A DNA stretch of 7,810 bases, from positions 1 to 7,810 of the forward strand of contig CALAXS010000084.1 in assembly GCA_937895305.1 (NCBI GenBank). The letters run 5' to 3'. Positions 1-6,568 of the stretch are shown one piece after another. How positions within the stretch are numbered: position 1 is the stretch's first letter; each line of letters starts with the position of its first letter. A program made the position numbers and the translations under genes. The notes beneath the pieces were generated by a model that saw only the letters and a program-made list of their open reading frames with translations, searched no databases and was not told the origin of the DNA. Origin of the DNA: an uncultured bacterium (GTDB taxonomy: Bacteria > Hydrogenedentota > Hydrogenedentia > Hydrogenedentales > JAEUWI01).

Positions 1-83
1 CGCAGGCATGATGACTTAAGTTATTGCATTTTTCGATTACAACTTTTCTTCTCGAAAACCTAAACTTCTACAACAATGAATGT

Positions 84-2546
84 TTAATAAAGTGTGGGCT
101 TAACCACTTCGCCGCGCAACTGCGCTTCACCGCCTTCTTTCTCATAGACGCCATAAAATACCGAAGCAGAGTCCAGCCACACCGTCAGGCGGTGCAGCTC
201 TTCTTCGCTCAGTTCCACGTCGTAATGACCATCGGTCAGCAGTTTGTACAGCTTCGATGCTTTCGCACCAAAGGCACCCGGTTTGGTCCGGTGGGGGCTG
301 CCATATTTCCAGAATCCAAATTCCGGCGCGAGACTATGGTAGGACGCGAACCAGATATTGCGTCCCTTGGCGATGACTTCATTGTCGAGGCGGGGTGCGT
401 CTTTTCCGTTCTCCTCGTGACACTTTCGGCATTTACTGTCTAGCACAGGCTGTACCAGACGTGGATAGCTAAAGGGGTTCGTACCGTCTACATCCGGCTT
501 CAGTGGTAGGGCCTCACGTTGAAAAGCTATGGGCGTGGCCTGCAACGGCTCTGGCACCGCCGTCTTCTTGTCGTGACATCCTACACAGGTCAAGCGTTCG
601 CCCTGTTTCAGATAGGTAGACGAACGCATGGACTGTACCGCCAAACCGTTCTTGTCCAGCGCCTGAAAAAACAACTCTACATTGGCGGGCACAATAAAGT
701 GGGCGCTGCCATCGGCTTCCACGGGCGTGGTGCCCAGAACATTTCGCGCCACAATAACCGAGTCCGCACCTTCATCGCCCGGCAGGCGCATACCGATTTC
801 GTGGGGCGGTTCACCCGACGGTACCGACATGGGCAGTACCTGATACACGCGCAATGCGGTGATATTGGTGTTCTCTGGCCACGGAATCTGGCTGTTGTAT
901 ACATCCACCACGGCGACGGTAGAAACAGCATTGGGATCGTCTGGCAATGGGGACGGGATAACGGGTGGCTTGGTGCGAGAGCGCAAAGGCACCGGATTCT
1001 GGCTGGAGATGTCCAGGTCACGATAAAGCAACTCGCGATTACCAAAGGCATCCACCAGATAAAGACCATAGTTGCCTACGAGGTCATAGTTTCCCTGAGT
1101 GCCCAAGCTTGGGGTCATTTCACCGTCATAGGCGCAGAGAAAATACTTCTCGCTCAAGGGCCACGGCGTGCCATAGACCTGCGCGCCGCCCTGGGTTTCA
1201 GGAAAGGCCACTTCGGGTGTGATGCGTTTGACCGGGGCCATACCGTCGTCGTCTTCCACACGAGGATCAACCACAATGATAGATCCGAAGGCCTGGCCAT
1301 GGTGGGGGGCAGCGGTCGCTACATATTTCTGTGATTCGGGGATGGCACGGATGTCCAGCTCCATATCCGCACGTTCTTTTCGAGGGCTGAAATTACCATG
1401 GACCGCGCGGGAATCCCGACCGTCGGGGGTCGTTATCCACGGTTGATGGGCCACGCAACCGTGGCGATCCACATAGTCCCAACGTGTATAAATTAAACGA
1501 CCGTCATGGGTCAGACTGGGGTGCCACTCGTTGGTTTCGTGGGGGCTCAGACAATTCATATCCAGGCCCACATCATCCATGTCATACAGGGTGTAAGTTG
1601 GGCAGACACGACCACAACGCAGATAACCACCGCGACGCTCACTGATAAACGCGACACGTCCGTCGGGCATCCAGCACGGGTCAAAATCATTCCAGGTGCC
1701 ATCGGTCAACTGGTGCAATTCCGTGCCGTCCACCTTGGCCTTAAATATGTGGTAACTCCGCCCCTGGTCCCAATGGCCACGACCGGGGTCGGTGTGCAGG
1801 TCATGTTCGGTACTACCCACGCACTCGGTATAGGCAAAGGCGATTTCTTCACCGTCAAAGGATAAGTCGGGTGAGAGCCAGGAACCCCCTGCCAGCGTAT
1901 TTCCTTTCAGCCGACCGGATTCCACCACGGAATCACCCAGGAGATCAGTCTCCGATGGATTGGCACTAAAGGGGGCGGACAAAGCAAATAAGCCACCACC
2001 GGGACGTGCGTTCACCGCGTAGTATTGGTCACACATGTGATTGAAGGATGCCCGGTGCCGTTTGAGAAATAGAATACGGTCGAAATCGAGCAAGGGGTTC
2101 GAGAAGGCAATGGCACGACGCAGGAGGCACGCCTGGGTATACAGGTCCCGTCGTCTGTTTTTACTGCGCGTCTTCGCGCTTTCCTCTTTCAATGCCTTGA
2201 GCTGTTCGCCCCGTTCCAGCAGTGCTGCTGAGGGCGTCGTGGTAGAGGCCAGTAAATCGTTCAGCAATGCTTCTGTTCGACGCAGGACCACGTCCAGCGG
2301 GTCGTTGTCGTTTTCGTGAATCAATGCAGCAGGGTCGTAGGTCTCGCTTTCCAATTTCGCAATAAAGTGCTTGCGCTTAATATCGCGGATCAGCAAATCA
2401 TACTGGACATCCAGTTCTGCCATCAGGTCCGGCTGTGCAGCTACTTCTACTGCAATCGTCATAGGACTGAAAAGTTCTGCGCACAACAATGCAACACAAA
2501 GTGCAAGACCCGGTGCATAACGTTTTACTTCATTGCGTTGAAACAT
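84..2546 (-). CDS. HzsA-related periplasmic dihaem protein (PD40/beta-propeller plus two haem-c motifs), second gene of tandem pair
   Basis: The product is 820 aa. It has a Sec-type signal (hydrophobic core about residues 11-26, no lipobox), then a charged, probably helical region at about 40-135 that its neighbour lacks. Next comes a beta-propeller-like middle with PD40-type strands such as DPCWMPDGRVAF (289-300) and EWHPSLTHDGR (340-350). The conserved PVEADGSA (608-615) and FFQALD (626-631) blocks lead into two haem-c sites, CVGCH (654-658) and CRKCH (706-710). This layout and length match HzsA-related proteins, relatives of the anammox hydrazine synthase alpha subunit. The reaction is unknown. 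No tyrosine follows the first CXXCH closely (the next residues are DKKTAVPEP), unlike my recollection of true HzsA, and HzsB/C are absent. I chose ATG at 2546 because GGGGGAAG lies just upstream; an in-frame GTG at 2570 would overlap the preceding gene by 13 nt. It is probably translationally coupled to that gene. The family call is firm; the function is not known. Confidence 0.86.
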   Translation of the reverse strand: MFQRNEVKRYAPGLALCVALLCAELFSPMTIAVEVAAQPDLMAELDVQYDLLIRDIKRKHFIAKLESETYDPAALIHENDNDPLDVVLRRTEALLNDLLASTTTPSAALLERGEQLKALKEESAKTRSKNRRRDLYTQACLLRRAIAFSNPLLDFDRILFLKRHRASFNHMCDQYYAVNARPGGGLFALSAPFSANPSETDLLGDSVVESGRLKGNTLAGGSWLSPDLSFDGEEIAFAYTECVGSTEHDLHTDPGRGHWDQGRSYHIFKAKVDGTELHQLTDGTWNDFDPCWMPDGRVAFISERRGGYLRCGRVCPTYTLYDMDDVGLDMNCLSPHETNEWHPSLTHDGRLIYTRWDYVDRHGCVAHQPWITTPDGRDSRAVHGNFSPRKERADMELDIRAIPESQKYVATAAPHHGQAFGSIIVVDPRVEDDDGMAPVKRITPEVAFPETQGGAQVYGTPWPLSEKYFLCAYDGEMTPSLGTQGNYDLVGNYGLYLVDAFGNRELLYRDLDISSQNPVPLRSRTKPPVIPSPLPDDPNAVSTVAVVDVYNSQIPWPENTNITALRVYQVLPMSVPSGEPPHEIGMRLPGDEGADSVIVARNVLGTTPVEADGSAHFIVPANVELFFQALDKNGLAVQSMRSSTYLKQGERLTCVGCHDKKTAVPEPLQATPIAFQREALPLKPDVDGTNPFSYPRLVQPVLDSKCRKCHEENGKDAPRLDNEVIAKGRNIWFASYHSLAPEFGFWKYGSPHRTKPGAFGAKASKLYKLLTDGHYDVELSEEELHRLTVWLDSASVFYGVYEKEGGEAQLRGEVVKPTLY

Positions 2547-2550
2547 TTTT

Positions 2551-2558
2551 CTTCCCCC
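2551..2558 (-). promoter_or_regulatory. Ribosome binding site overlapping the upstream stop codon
   Basis: GGGGGAAG on the minus strand lies 4 nt before ATG 2546, and its first G is the last base of the upstream gene's TAG stop. The arrangement favours translational coupling and supports ATG 2546 over the earlier in-frame GTG at 2570. Confidence 0.65.
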
Positions 2559-4924
2559 TACCGGTGCCACTCCGGTGCACGATTACTGATGGCCTCTTCA
2601 AAGGAAGCCTTACGCCTGAAATCCGACGGTGTATAGGACGGAATGTCCGGGTCTGTATTGGCTACCCAATGCTCATGGTGACGTCCATAATAACTGCCAT
2701 AGAACTGGTAATTGGAATCTACCCAACGGTTCAGGCGCATAAGCTCCATGTCATCCAGCATTACACTGTGGTCGGTGTCTTTGTTTTTGGCGTGTGTACT
2801 GTCGGTCAGGATTTTTACCAGCACACTGGCGTGGCCACCCAGGCTCTTGGGCGGTATGAACGAACCGTTGTAGTTGCCACGGTCACCACTCGCGAAGGAG
2901 GTGAATTCGGGAATAATCGGCCCGGCCAATTCTTTACCCGCCAGTTCCTCGTAGGACGTGTTGTAGTACAGGGTCACTTCATCCGTCAGCTTCAGGCCAC
3001 CCGCAGGGTCGTTCTGCCCATGACAGGAAACACACTTGGCGTTCAGCATAGGCTGGATGTCGCCGGGATAATGAATCACCTGTTCCGCACGACCGTCCCC
3101 ACCCTGAGCAACCGCATCACAAGGTTGCGCCTGTGCAACGCTCGGTTCACGGGTCAATGCCAGTGGCTGCTGGATATTGGATTGGTGCGGGCTTTTATTG
3201 CTTCGACCATGACAGCCCACACAAGACCGCACTTCGCCGGGATTATAATTTACATAGGTCCGTTCCCGCTGGATTTCCATGAAATTTTCATCCAACGCCT
3301 GGAAAAAAAGATTGCGATTGGCAGGCACCTTGAAATAGGCCGAGCCGTCGGCCTCCACGGGGACCACGCCCCACTGCGCACGGGGCCACAGGGCACCCTT
3401 CCAGCTGGAACTACTCAGCGACGTGCCCCAACGACGACCGGTGTCCCAGTACCGCGGTATGGCCTCATTGATGCGCAACCACTTCACACTGCCCGGTGCC
3501 ACGCCGTCCATACCTTCGTAGATGTCCGTGACAATGCACAAGGCCTCGTTACTTGCCGCCAGTTTGGGATTACGAACAGGGGCCAATTGTGCGGGTTGTT
3601 TACGTGCCTTCAGGGGCGTGGGGTGCCAGGTGGAAAATTCTTCATCACGATAGACAAACGTATGGTTACCCTCCATGTCTAGCAAATACAACGCGTAGGC
3701 TGCGGGTACGTCCTGATAATGCGCTTTCGGGTCTTCCTTATACGAGACCAGGAACTCATGGTCGCTCACCGGGTACGGGTGGGTATAGAGATGACCACTG
3801 GTGCCTTCCTTGTCGTGAACGTAGTTCCCCTTGTTTGTGCGGAAGAACCAACCGGGTTCTGTGCGTCGTTCGATAAATACATCCGGTGTCATATTGTTCA
3901 CTGTATAGCGATCATCAAACTTCGCGAAACCTGCTTCGTCCGGGTCCGGGCCACGTTGGCCTTCACCTTTGCGCAGGTCGATGAGCATGATAGCGCCCAC
4001 ACACCCGCCCTGCGGATAATGACAGGTACCCACCGTTACAATTTGCTCGGAATTGCCGGGGATGGCCTGGGGATACATATACACCGTCGTCGTGTCATCG
4101 GAAGCACCATACAGTGCCTGGGGCTTGGAGCCGTCCGGGTTCATGGACCAGATACTCTTGCTCACCCGCGCGCCCTTGTCCACGTACTCCCAACGGTGAT
4201 ACATGACCCGGCCATCATCCAGCACCACCGGACAAAATTCACTCACCGGACTCTGGTTTAACTGCTCTATGTTGCCCCCGTCGGCATCCATACGATGCAA
4301 CACAGGTGCCGTTAACGCTGCTGACCCGCCACAGAGAATGGTGTGCTCACAACGGGTAGAAGAAAAAATAATCTTGCCATCCGGTAAATAACACGGATGT
4401 ATGTCATCGGTGTGCCACGGCTTGCCCCAGCGGTCCACTTTCGCTTCTTCATCCGCAGGCGGGAAGGAAACCTGACGCAGGCCAGTGCCATCCACACCGA
4501 TTTCCCAGATACGGAACCCGGAGCGTGTGTTCTCCCGGTAATCGAACAAGACCTTTGTTGCGTCAAAAGAAATACTGGGCTTGCCGATGATGCCCCGGCC
4601 CCCCGGTAAATCCGCAGACGTAATTACCGTGCGCTCTTTGCCCGTGCGCAGGTTATACACAAAGAGGCCGTTCCCCGATTTGAAACGGTCCGGCTTCGTG
4701 CCATTGTCGATGTCCGTGTAATAATGGTCCGAGGACCAGGGCCTGCGTTTTACAAAGAGGATTTCCTCGAAGCCCCACGCATCCAGATTCCCCGATAAGG
4801 CGGGTTGATCTGGAGCAGCGTCCACGCTGCTTCGTGCCCCCACGATGGTGGTGTTACCGAATAGCCCGATGAACAAGGCCAGCCCCAAAACAAGACCTGA
4901 AATCTTTATGCATGTTTTCATCAT
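2558..4924 (-). CDS. HzsA-related periplasmic dihaem protein (PD40/beta-propeller plus two haem-c motifs), first gene of tandem pair
   Basis: The product is 788 aa. A Sec signal peptide (hydrophobic core about 9-29, likely cleavage near VGA at 28-30) leads directly into propeller-like sequence; the N-terminal helical region of its paralogue is missing. PD40-type strands include IHPCYLPDGKIIFSS (175-189) and EFCPVVLDDGR (229-239). The shared PVEADGSA (522-529) and FFQALD (540-545) blocks precede haem-c motifs CVGCH (568-572) and CVSCH (631-635). The C-terminal part after IQPMLNAKC resembles the small cytochrome-like domains of planctomycete exported proteins. It is homologous to the downstream gene over most of its length but strongly diverged. 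It is cysteine-rich where the paralogue has histidine: EFCP versus EWHP, and TCHY (300-303) versus PHHG. ATG at 4924 is preferred because AGGTGGG ends 8 nt upstream; TTG at 4927 and ATG at 4921 are alternatives. It is probably transcribed from the promoter at 5266-5294 with a long leader. Its biochemical role is unknown. Confidence 0.86.
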   Translation of the reverse strand: MMKTCIKISGLVLGLALFIGLFGNTTIVGARSSVDAAPDQPALSGNLDAWGFEEILFVKRRPWSSDHYYTDIDNGTKPDRFKSGNGLFVYNLRTGKERTVITSADLPGGRGIIGKPSISFDATKVLFDYRENTRSGFRIWEIGVDGTGLRQVSFPPADEEAKVDRWGKPWHTDDIHPCYLPDGKIIFSSTRCEHTILCGGSAALTAPVLHRMDADGGNIEQLNQSPVSEFCPVVLDDGRVMYHRWEYVDKGARVSKSIWSMNPDGSKPQALYGASDDTTTVYMYPQAIPGNSEQIVTVGTCHYPQGGCVGAIMLIDLRKGEGQRGPDPDEAGFAKFDDRYTVNNMTPDVFIERRTEPGWFFRTNKGNYVHDKEGTSGHLYTHPYPVSDHEFLVSYKEDPKAHYQDVPAAYALYLLDMEGNHTFVYRDEEFSTWHPTPLKARKQPAQLAPVRNPKLAASNEALCIVTDIYEGMDGVAPGSVKWLRINEAIPRYWDTGRRWGTSLSSSSWKGALWPRAQWGVVPVEADGSAYFKVPANRNLFFQALDENFMEIQRERTYVNYNPGEVRSCVGCHGRSNKSPHQSNIQQPLALTREPSVAQAQPCDAVAQGGDGRAEQVIHYPGDIQPMLNAKCVSCHGQNDPAGGLKLTDEVTLYYNTSYEELAGKELAGPIIPEFTSFASGDRGNYNGSFIPPKSLGGHASVLVKILTDSTHAKNKDTDHSVMLDDMELMRLNRWVDSNYQFYGSYYGRHHEHWVANTDPDIPSYTPSDFRRKASFEEAISNRAPEWHR

Positions 4925-4932
4925 CAATACAT

Positions 4933-4939
4933 CCCACCT
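4933..4939 (-). promoter_or_regulatory. Ribosome binding site of the first HzsA-related gene
   Basis: AGGTGGG on the minus strand ends 8 nt before ATG 4924. This decides the start among the TTG-ATG-ATG run at 4927-4919. Its AGGTG could pair with CACCT at 4971-4967, giving a possible but weak way to hide the site. Confidence 0.6.
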
Positions 4940-4986
4940 GTTGAAAAACTATGGGCTGTACGAAGGAGGTGCACTAACAACAAGCA

Positions 4987-5000
4987 CTGTCCCCCGACAG
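4987..5000. repeat. Perfect 5-bp hairpin CTGTC/GACAG with a 4-nt loop
   Basis: CTGTC (4987-4991) and GACAG (4996-5000) enclose a CCCC loop on the plus strand, which is GGGG in the minus-strand transcript. It is compact and sits about 60 nt upstream of the first HzsA-related start codon. Confidence 0.4.
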
Positions 5001-5035
5001 CACGAATACAAAGTATGTAAAAACCAAAATTCCCT

Positions 5036-5057
5036 TACATGGCAAAGCCCCCATGTA
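5036..5057. repeat. Perfect 7-bp hairpin TACATGG/CCATGTA
   Basis: TACATGG (5036-5042) pairs with CCATGTA (5051-5057) around an 8-nt loop. It has no following T-run, so it does not look like an intrinsic terminator. It falls within the inferred leader of the minus-strand unit. Confidence 0.45.
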
Positions 5058-5071
5058 GTCCATGACCAAGT

Positions 5072-5107
5072 ACTATTCTACTCCCAATTGGTCCAATAGT
5101 CTACTCC
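5072..5107. repeat. Inverted repeat ACTATT/AATAGT with a central palindrome and CTACTCC direct repeats
   Basis: ACTATT (5072-5077) and AATAGT (5095-5100) are perfect inverted arms 17 nt apart. The palindrome CCAATTGG (5084-5091) lies between them. CTACTCC occurs twice in direct orientation, at 5078-5084 and 5101-5107, 23 bp start to start. The dyad could be an operator for a dimeric regulator or a leader RNA stem. These repeats are short and could arise by chance. Confidence 0.35.
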
Positions 5108-5156
5108 AGGCCAGCCATCCAGGCTGTGGTACGGCGATAGGGTTGGGCGTACCCAC

Positions 5157-5222
5157 CACTAAATAAACTGCCTTCGTGAAATTCAATGCCTGTACATTGC
5201 GACTTTCCCCCGAAGTTTAGTG
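5157..5222 (-). repeat. Nested inverted repeat (bulged 12-bp stem with inner hairpin)
   Basis: The outer arms are CACTAAACTTCG (minus strand 5222-5211) and its complement split by 8 nt: CGAAG (5176-5172) and TTTAGTG (5163-5157). All 12 bases pair, with GCAGTTTA bulged out. Within the loop, CAATG (5199-5195) and CATTG (5188-5184) form a second 5-bp stem around a 6-nt loop. It is not followed by a U-run on either strand, so it is not a standard terminator. Confidence 0.5.
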
Positions 5223-5265
5223 TAATAATCCGTATACCACCCCAAAAACATACCCCATACCGTTA

Positions 5266-5294
5266 ACTATACGCCAGACTTTAGCTATGGTCAA
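5266..5294 (-). promoter_or_regulatory. sigma70-like promoter for the HzsA-related gene pair
   Basis: On the minus strand the sequence reads TTGACC (5294-5289), a 17-nt spacer, then TATAGT (5271-5266). Each box differs from the TTGACA/TATAAT consensus at one position. Transcription would start near 5259, about 335 nt before the first HzsA-related start codon. No comparable pair of boxes was found closer to the gene. The call is sequence pattern only; the start site is inferred. Confidence 0.62.
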
Positions 5295-5328
5295 CGCTGG
5301 AAAGCAGGCAAAAAAGTACGTCTACAAA

Positions 5329-5357
5329 TTGACCCGGCATGTTTTCTTCATTATTAT
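5329..5357 (+). promoter_or_regulatory. sigma70-like promoter for the FGE-like/oxidoreductase unit
   Basis: TTGACC (5329-5334), a 17-nt spacer and TATTAT (5352-5357) match the consensus boxes with one mismatch each. The likely start is near 5364, leaving a leader of about 15 nt that holds the GGGGAG ribosome binding site. The -35 hexamer and spacer length are the same as in the divergent promoter, and the two -35 boxes are 34 bp apart, so one regulator bound between them could act on both units. Confidence 0.68.
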
Positions 5358-5366
5358 AGGGGTAAC

Positions 5367-5372
5367 GGGGAG
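5367..5372 (+). promoter_or_regulatory. Ribosome binding site of the FGE-like gene
   Basis: GGGGAG ends 6 nt before ATG 5379, immediately downstream of the predicted transcription start, so the leader is close to the minimum length for a canonical site. Confidence 0.6.
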
Positions 5373-5378
5373 AATGCT

Positions 5379-6512
5379 ATGTTCCGTAGAATCCTGCTGT
5401 TTATACTTGTTGGTATGCTCTTGGGCTTCACTGCCTCGGCGCAAGTGCTCCCGGTAGATAACGTTAAGGTCTGGAACGAATCCACCGATCTTGCAGGCCT
5501 CAAGCTCGTTATCGATTATGAACTTCATGGGGAATCCATAACCCCTGATACCCCCGCCTATGTATTTATCCGCTACCGAAGCAGTGCAGATGGGCCCTGG
5601 CAATTGCTGCCCAATGCGATACTGGGCGGCAACGGCGCAGGCCTTATGGATAGTTCGGGTGCCAAGAAAGCAATCTGGTGGGGCACCCAGGAAAACACGA
5701 TTCAGGATGCAAGCCAGATTGAATGTCGGGTCCGTGCTATTCCCATGGCCCGGATACCTGCCGGGGCCTTTACCATGCGCAGCTTGCCCGGTCAGGGTCG
5801 TGATCAATCCAGTAAGAACGAAGTGAAATCGGCACTACCCACGTATTACATGGCCCTACACGAGACGAGCATTGCCCTATACGTAGAATATATGAATGAA
5901 TCGGGTGCCGATGGTGTGGGCTACAACGACAAGATGGCCAAAGAGAGTCGTTGCGGTATTACCCGCAACGAGGATGGCACGTACACCATTGCTCCCGGAA
6001 AAGAGATGCATCCCGTCACGTATGTGTCCTGGTATGACTCGGGTGCCTTCCTCCGTTGGTGTGGACTGCGTCTTCCGACCGAAGCTGAATGGGAGAAGGC
6101 TTATGTGGGTGGTCATTATCTCGACGGTGATACCCTGAAGAAAAACAAAAACCCCATGCCCGAACGACACTACCCCTGGGGCAATGAGTTTCCCGGTGTG
6201 GGGGGGCTGTACCGCTGTAATTATGAAACAGATCAAGACGGCTTCCCACAACTGGCCCCCATCGGCAGCTTCCCGGATTTCAACAGCCCCTATGGTCTTT
6301 GTGATATGGCTGGCAATGTTAATGAATGGACCCTGGATTGGTACACCACCCAGCATCACGCGGGCCTCGATGGCTATCGTGTGGTTCGCGGTGGTTCCTG
6401 GCTCGATGTCTCCGAGGGCGTCGACGGTGTCACAGGGGCAACCATTCTCCCCATCAAAGAGAGTTCAATTATGGGATTTCGCGGTGCCATGTCTGCTCCA
6501 GGCGCACCCTGA
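5379..6512 (+). CDS. Exported FGE-sulfatase (SUMF1-like) domain protein lacking the catalytic cysteine pair
   Basis: The product is 377 aa with a clear Sec signal peptide (MFRRILLFILVGMLLGFTASA, probable cleavage before Q22). Residues about 28-118 look like a beta-sandwich of Fn3/Ig type (VKVWNES, LKLVIDYEL, YVFIRYRSS). From about 122 a formylglycine-generating-enzyme-type domain follows: ARIPAGAFTM (124-133), HPVTYVSWYDSGAFLRW (211-227), GLRLPTEAEWEKA (229-241), YPWGNEFP (265-272), SPYGLCDMAGNVNEW (303-317), YRVVRGGSW (333-341) and a terminal GFRGA (366-370). Catalytic FGEs carry two cysteines shortly after the GGS(Y/W) motif; here the following residues are LDVSEGVDGVTG and no cysteine occurs after residue 308. 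Copper-dependent sulfatase maturation is therefore unlikely, and a binding or structural role, or a different chemistry, is more plausible. GGGGAG 6 nt before the ATG supports the start. It is first in a unit with the oxidoreductase 56 nt downstream. Confidence 0.88.
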   Translation: MFRRILLFILVGMLLGFTASAQVLPVDNVKVWNESTDLAGLKLVIDYELHGESITPDTPAYVFIRYRSSADGPWQLLPNAILGGNGAGLMDSSGAKKAIWWGTQENTIQDASQIECRVRAIPMARIPAGAFTMRSLPGQGRDQSSKNEVKSALPTYYMALHETSIALYVEYMNESGADGVGYNDKMAKESRCGITRNEDGTYTIAPGKEMHPVTYVSWYDSGAFLRWCGLRLPTEAEWEKAYVGGHYLDGDTLKKNKNPMPERHYPWGNEFPGVGGLYRCNYETDQDGFPQLAPIGSFPDFNSPYGLCDMAGNVNEWTLDWYTTQHHAGLDGYRVVRGGSWLDVSEGVDGVTGATILPIKESSIMGFRGAMSAPGAP

Positions 6513-6555
6513 ACACGCCCTGACAATTTTAATGTATTGAATAGGAACAACCATC

Positions 6556-6562
6556 GAAGGGA
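6556..6562 (+). promoter_or_regulatory. Ribosome binding site of the oxidoreductase gene
   Basis: GAAGGGA ends 6 nt before ATG 6569. The 56-nt gap between the two plus-strand genes holds no clear terminator or promoter, consistent with co-transcription. Confidence 0.6.
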
Positions 6563-6568
6563 CAAGTC

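Larger units (their letters stand above)
4925..5259 (-). promoter_or_regulatory. Long, hairpin-rich 5' leader of the HzsA-related gene pair
   Basis: This is the inferred untranslated leader between the minus-strand promoter and ATG 4924. In transcript order it holds a nested hairpin (5222-5157), a TGGG/CCCA stem closed by a UACG loop (5155-5144), a CAGCC/GGCTG stem (5126-5112), an ACTATT/AATAGT inverted repeat (5100-5072), a 7-bp TACATGG/CCATGTA hairpin (5057-5036) and a CTGTC/GACAG hairpin (5000-4987). A CACCTCCTT segment (4971-4963) and the AGGTGGG ribosome binding site follow. I recognise no known riboswitch class. The density of perfect short stems suggests a structured RNA, but the leader's existence depends on the promoter call. 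No convincing protein gene was seen in this stretch on either strand. Confidence 0.42.

Noticed and set aside
40..62. AT-rich TTTTC/GAAAA inverted repeat just after the last minus-strand gene
   Set aside because: The stem is too weak and lacks a following U-run, so I do not call a terminator; nothing else is visible in 1-83.
519..1334. Long plus-strand open frames inside the two HzsA-related genes (also 2489-3682)
   Set aside because: They are antisense to clearly conserved proteins and show no family motifs or start signals; their length reflects codon composition of the real genes.
84..4924. Annotation as hydrazine synthase subunit A
   Set aside because: Key haem-site tyrosine not seen and no other hydrazine synthase subunits in the window; homology alone supports only 'HzsA-related'.
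4964..4970. Perfect Shine-Dalgarno GGAGGT context on the plus strand (AAGGAGGT)
   Set aside because: No start codon lies at a workable distance downstream, so it does not introduce a plus-strand gene; it is noted instead as the complement of the anti-Shine-Dalgarno-like leader segment.
4974..5063. 29-codon minus-strand reading frame in the leader with a hydrophobic core (ILVFTYFVFVL)
   Set aside because: No ribosome binding site at a proper distance before its ATG (GGGAG is 17 nt away), and the DNA is better explained as hairpin-rich leader.
4845..5099. 84-codon plus-strand open frame crossing the start of the first HzsA-related gene
   Set aside because: It overlaps the opposite-strand signal peptide coding region, has no recognisable domain and no ribosome binding site.
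5197..5226. Possible second plus-strand promoter TTGCGA-18-TGTAAT
   Set aside because: Weak -35 match, and it lies within the nested hairpin; the promoter at 5329-5357 is much stronger and closer to the gene.
5183..5258. Two short minus-strand frames at the inferred transcript start (13 and 22 codons, the second tyrosine-rich) that could be leader peptides
   Set aside because: Neither has a properly spaced Shine-Dalgarno, and an attenuation mechanism would need a terminator hairpin with a U-run, which is absent.
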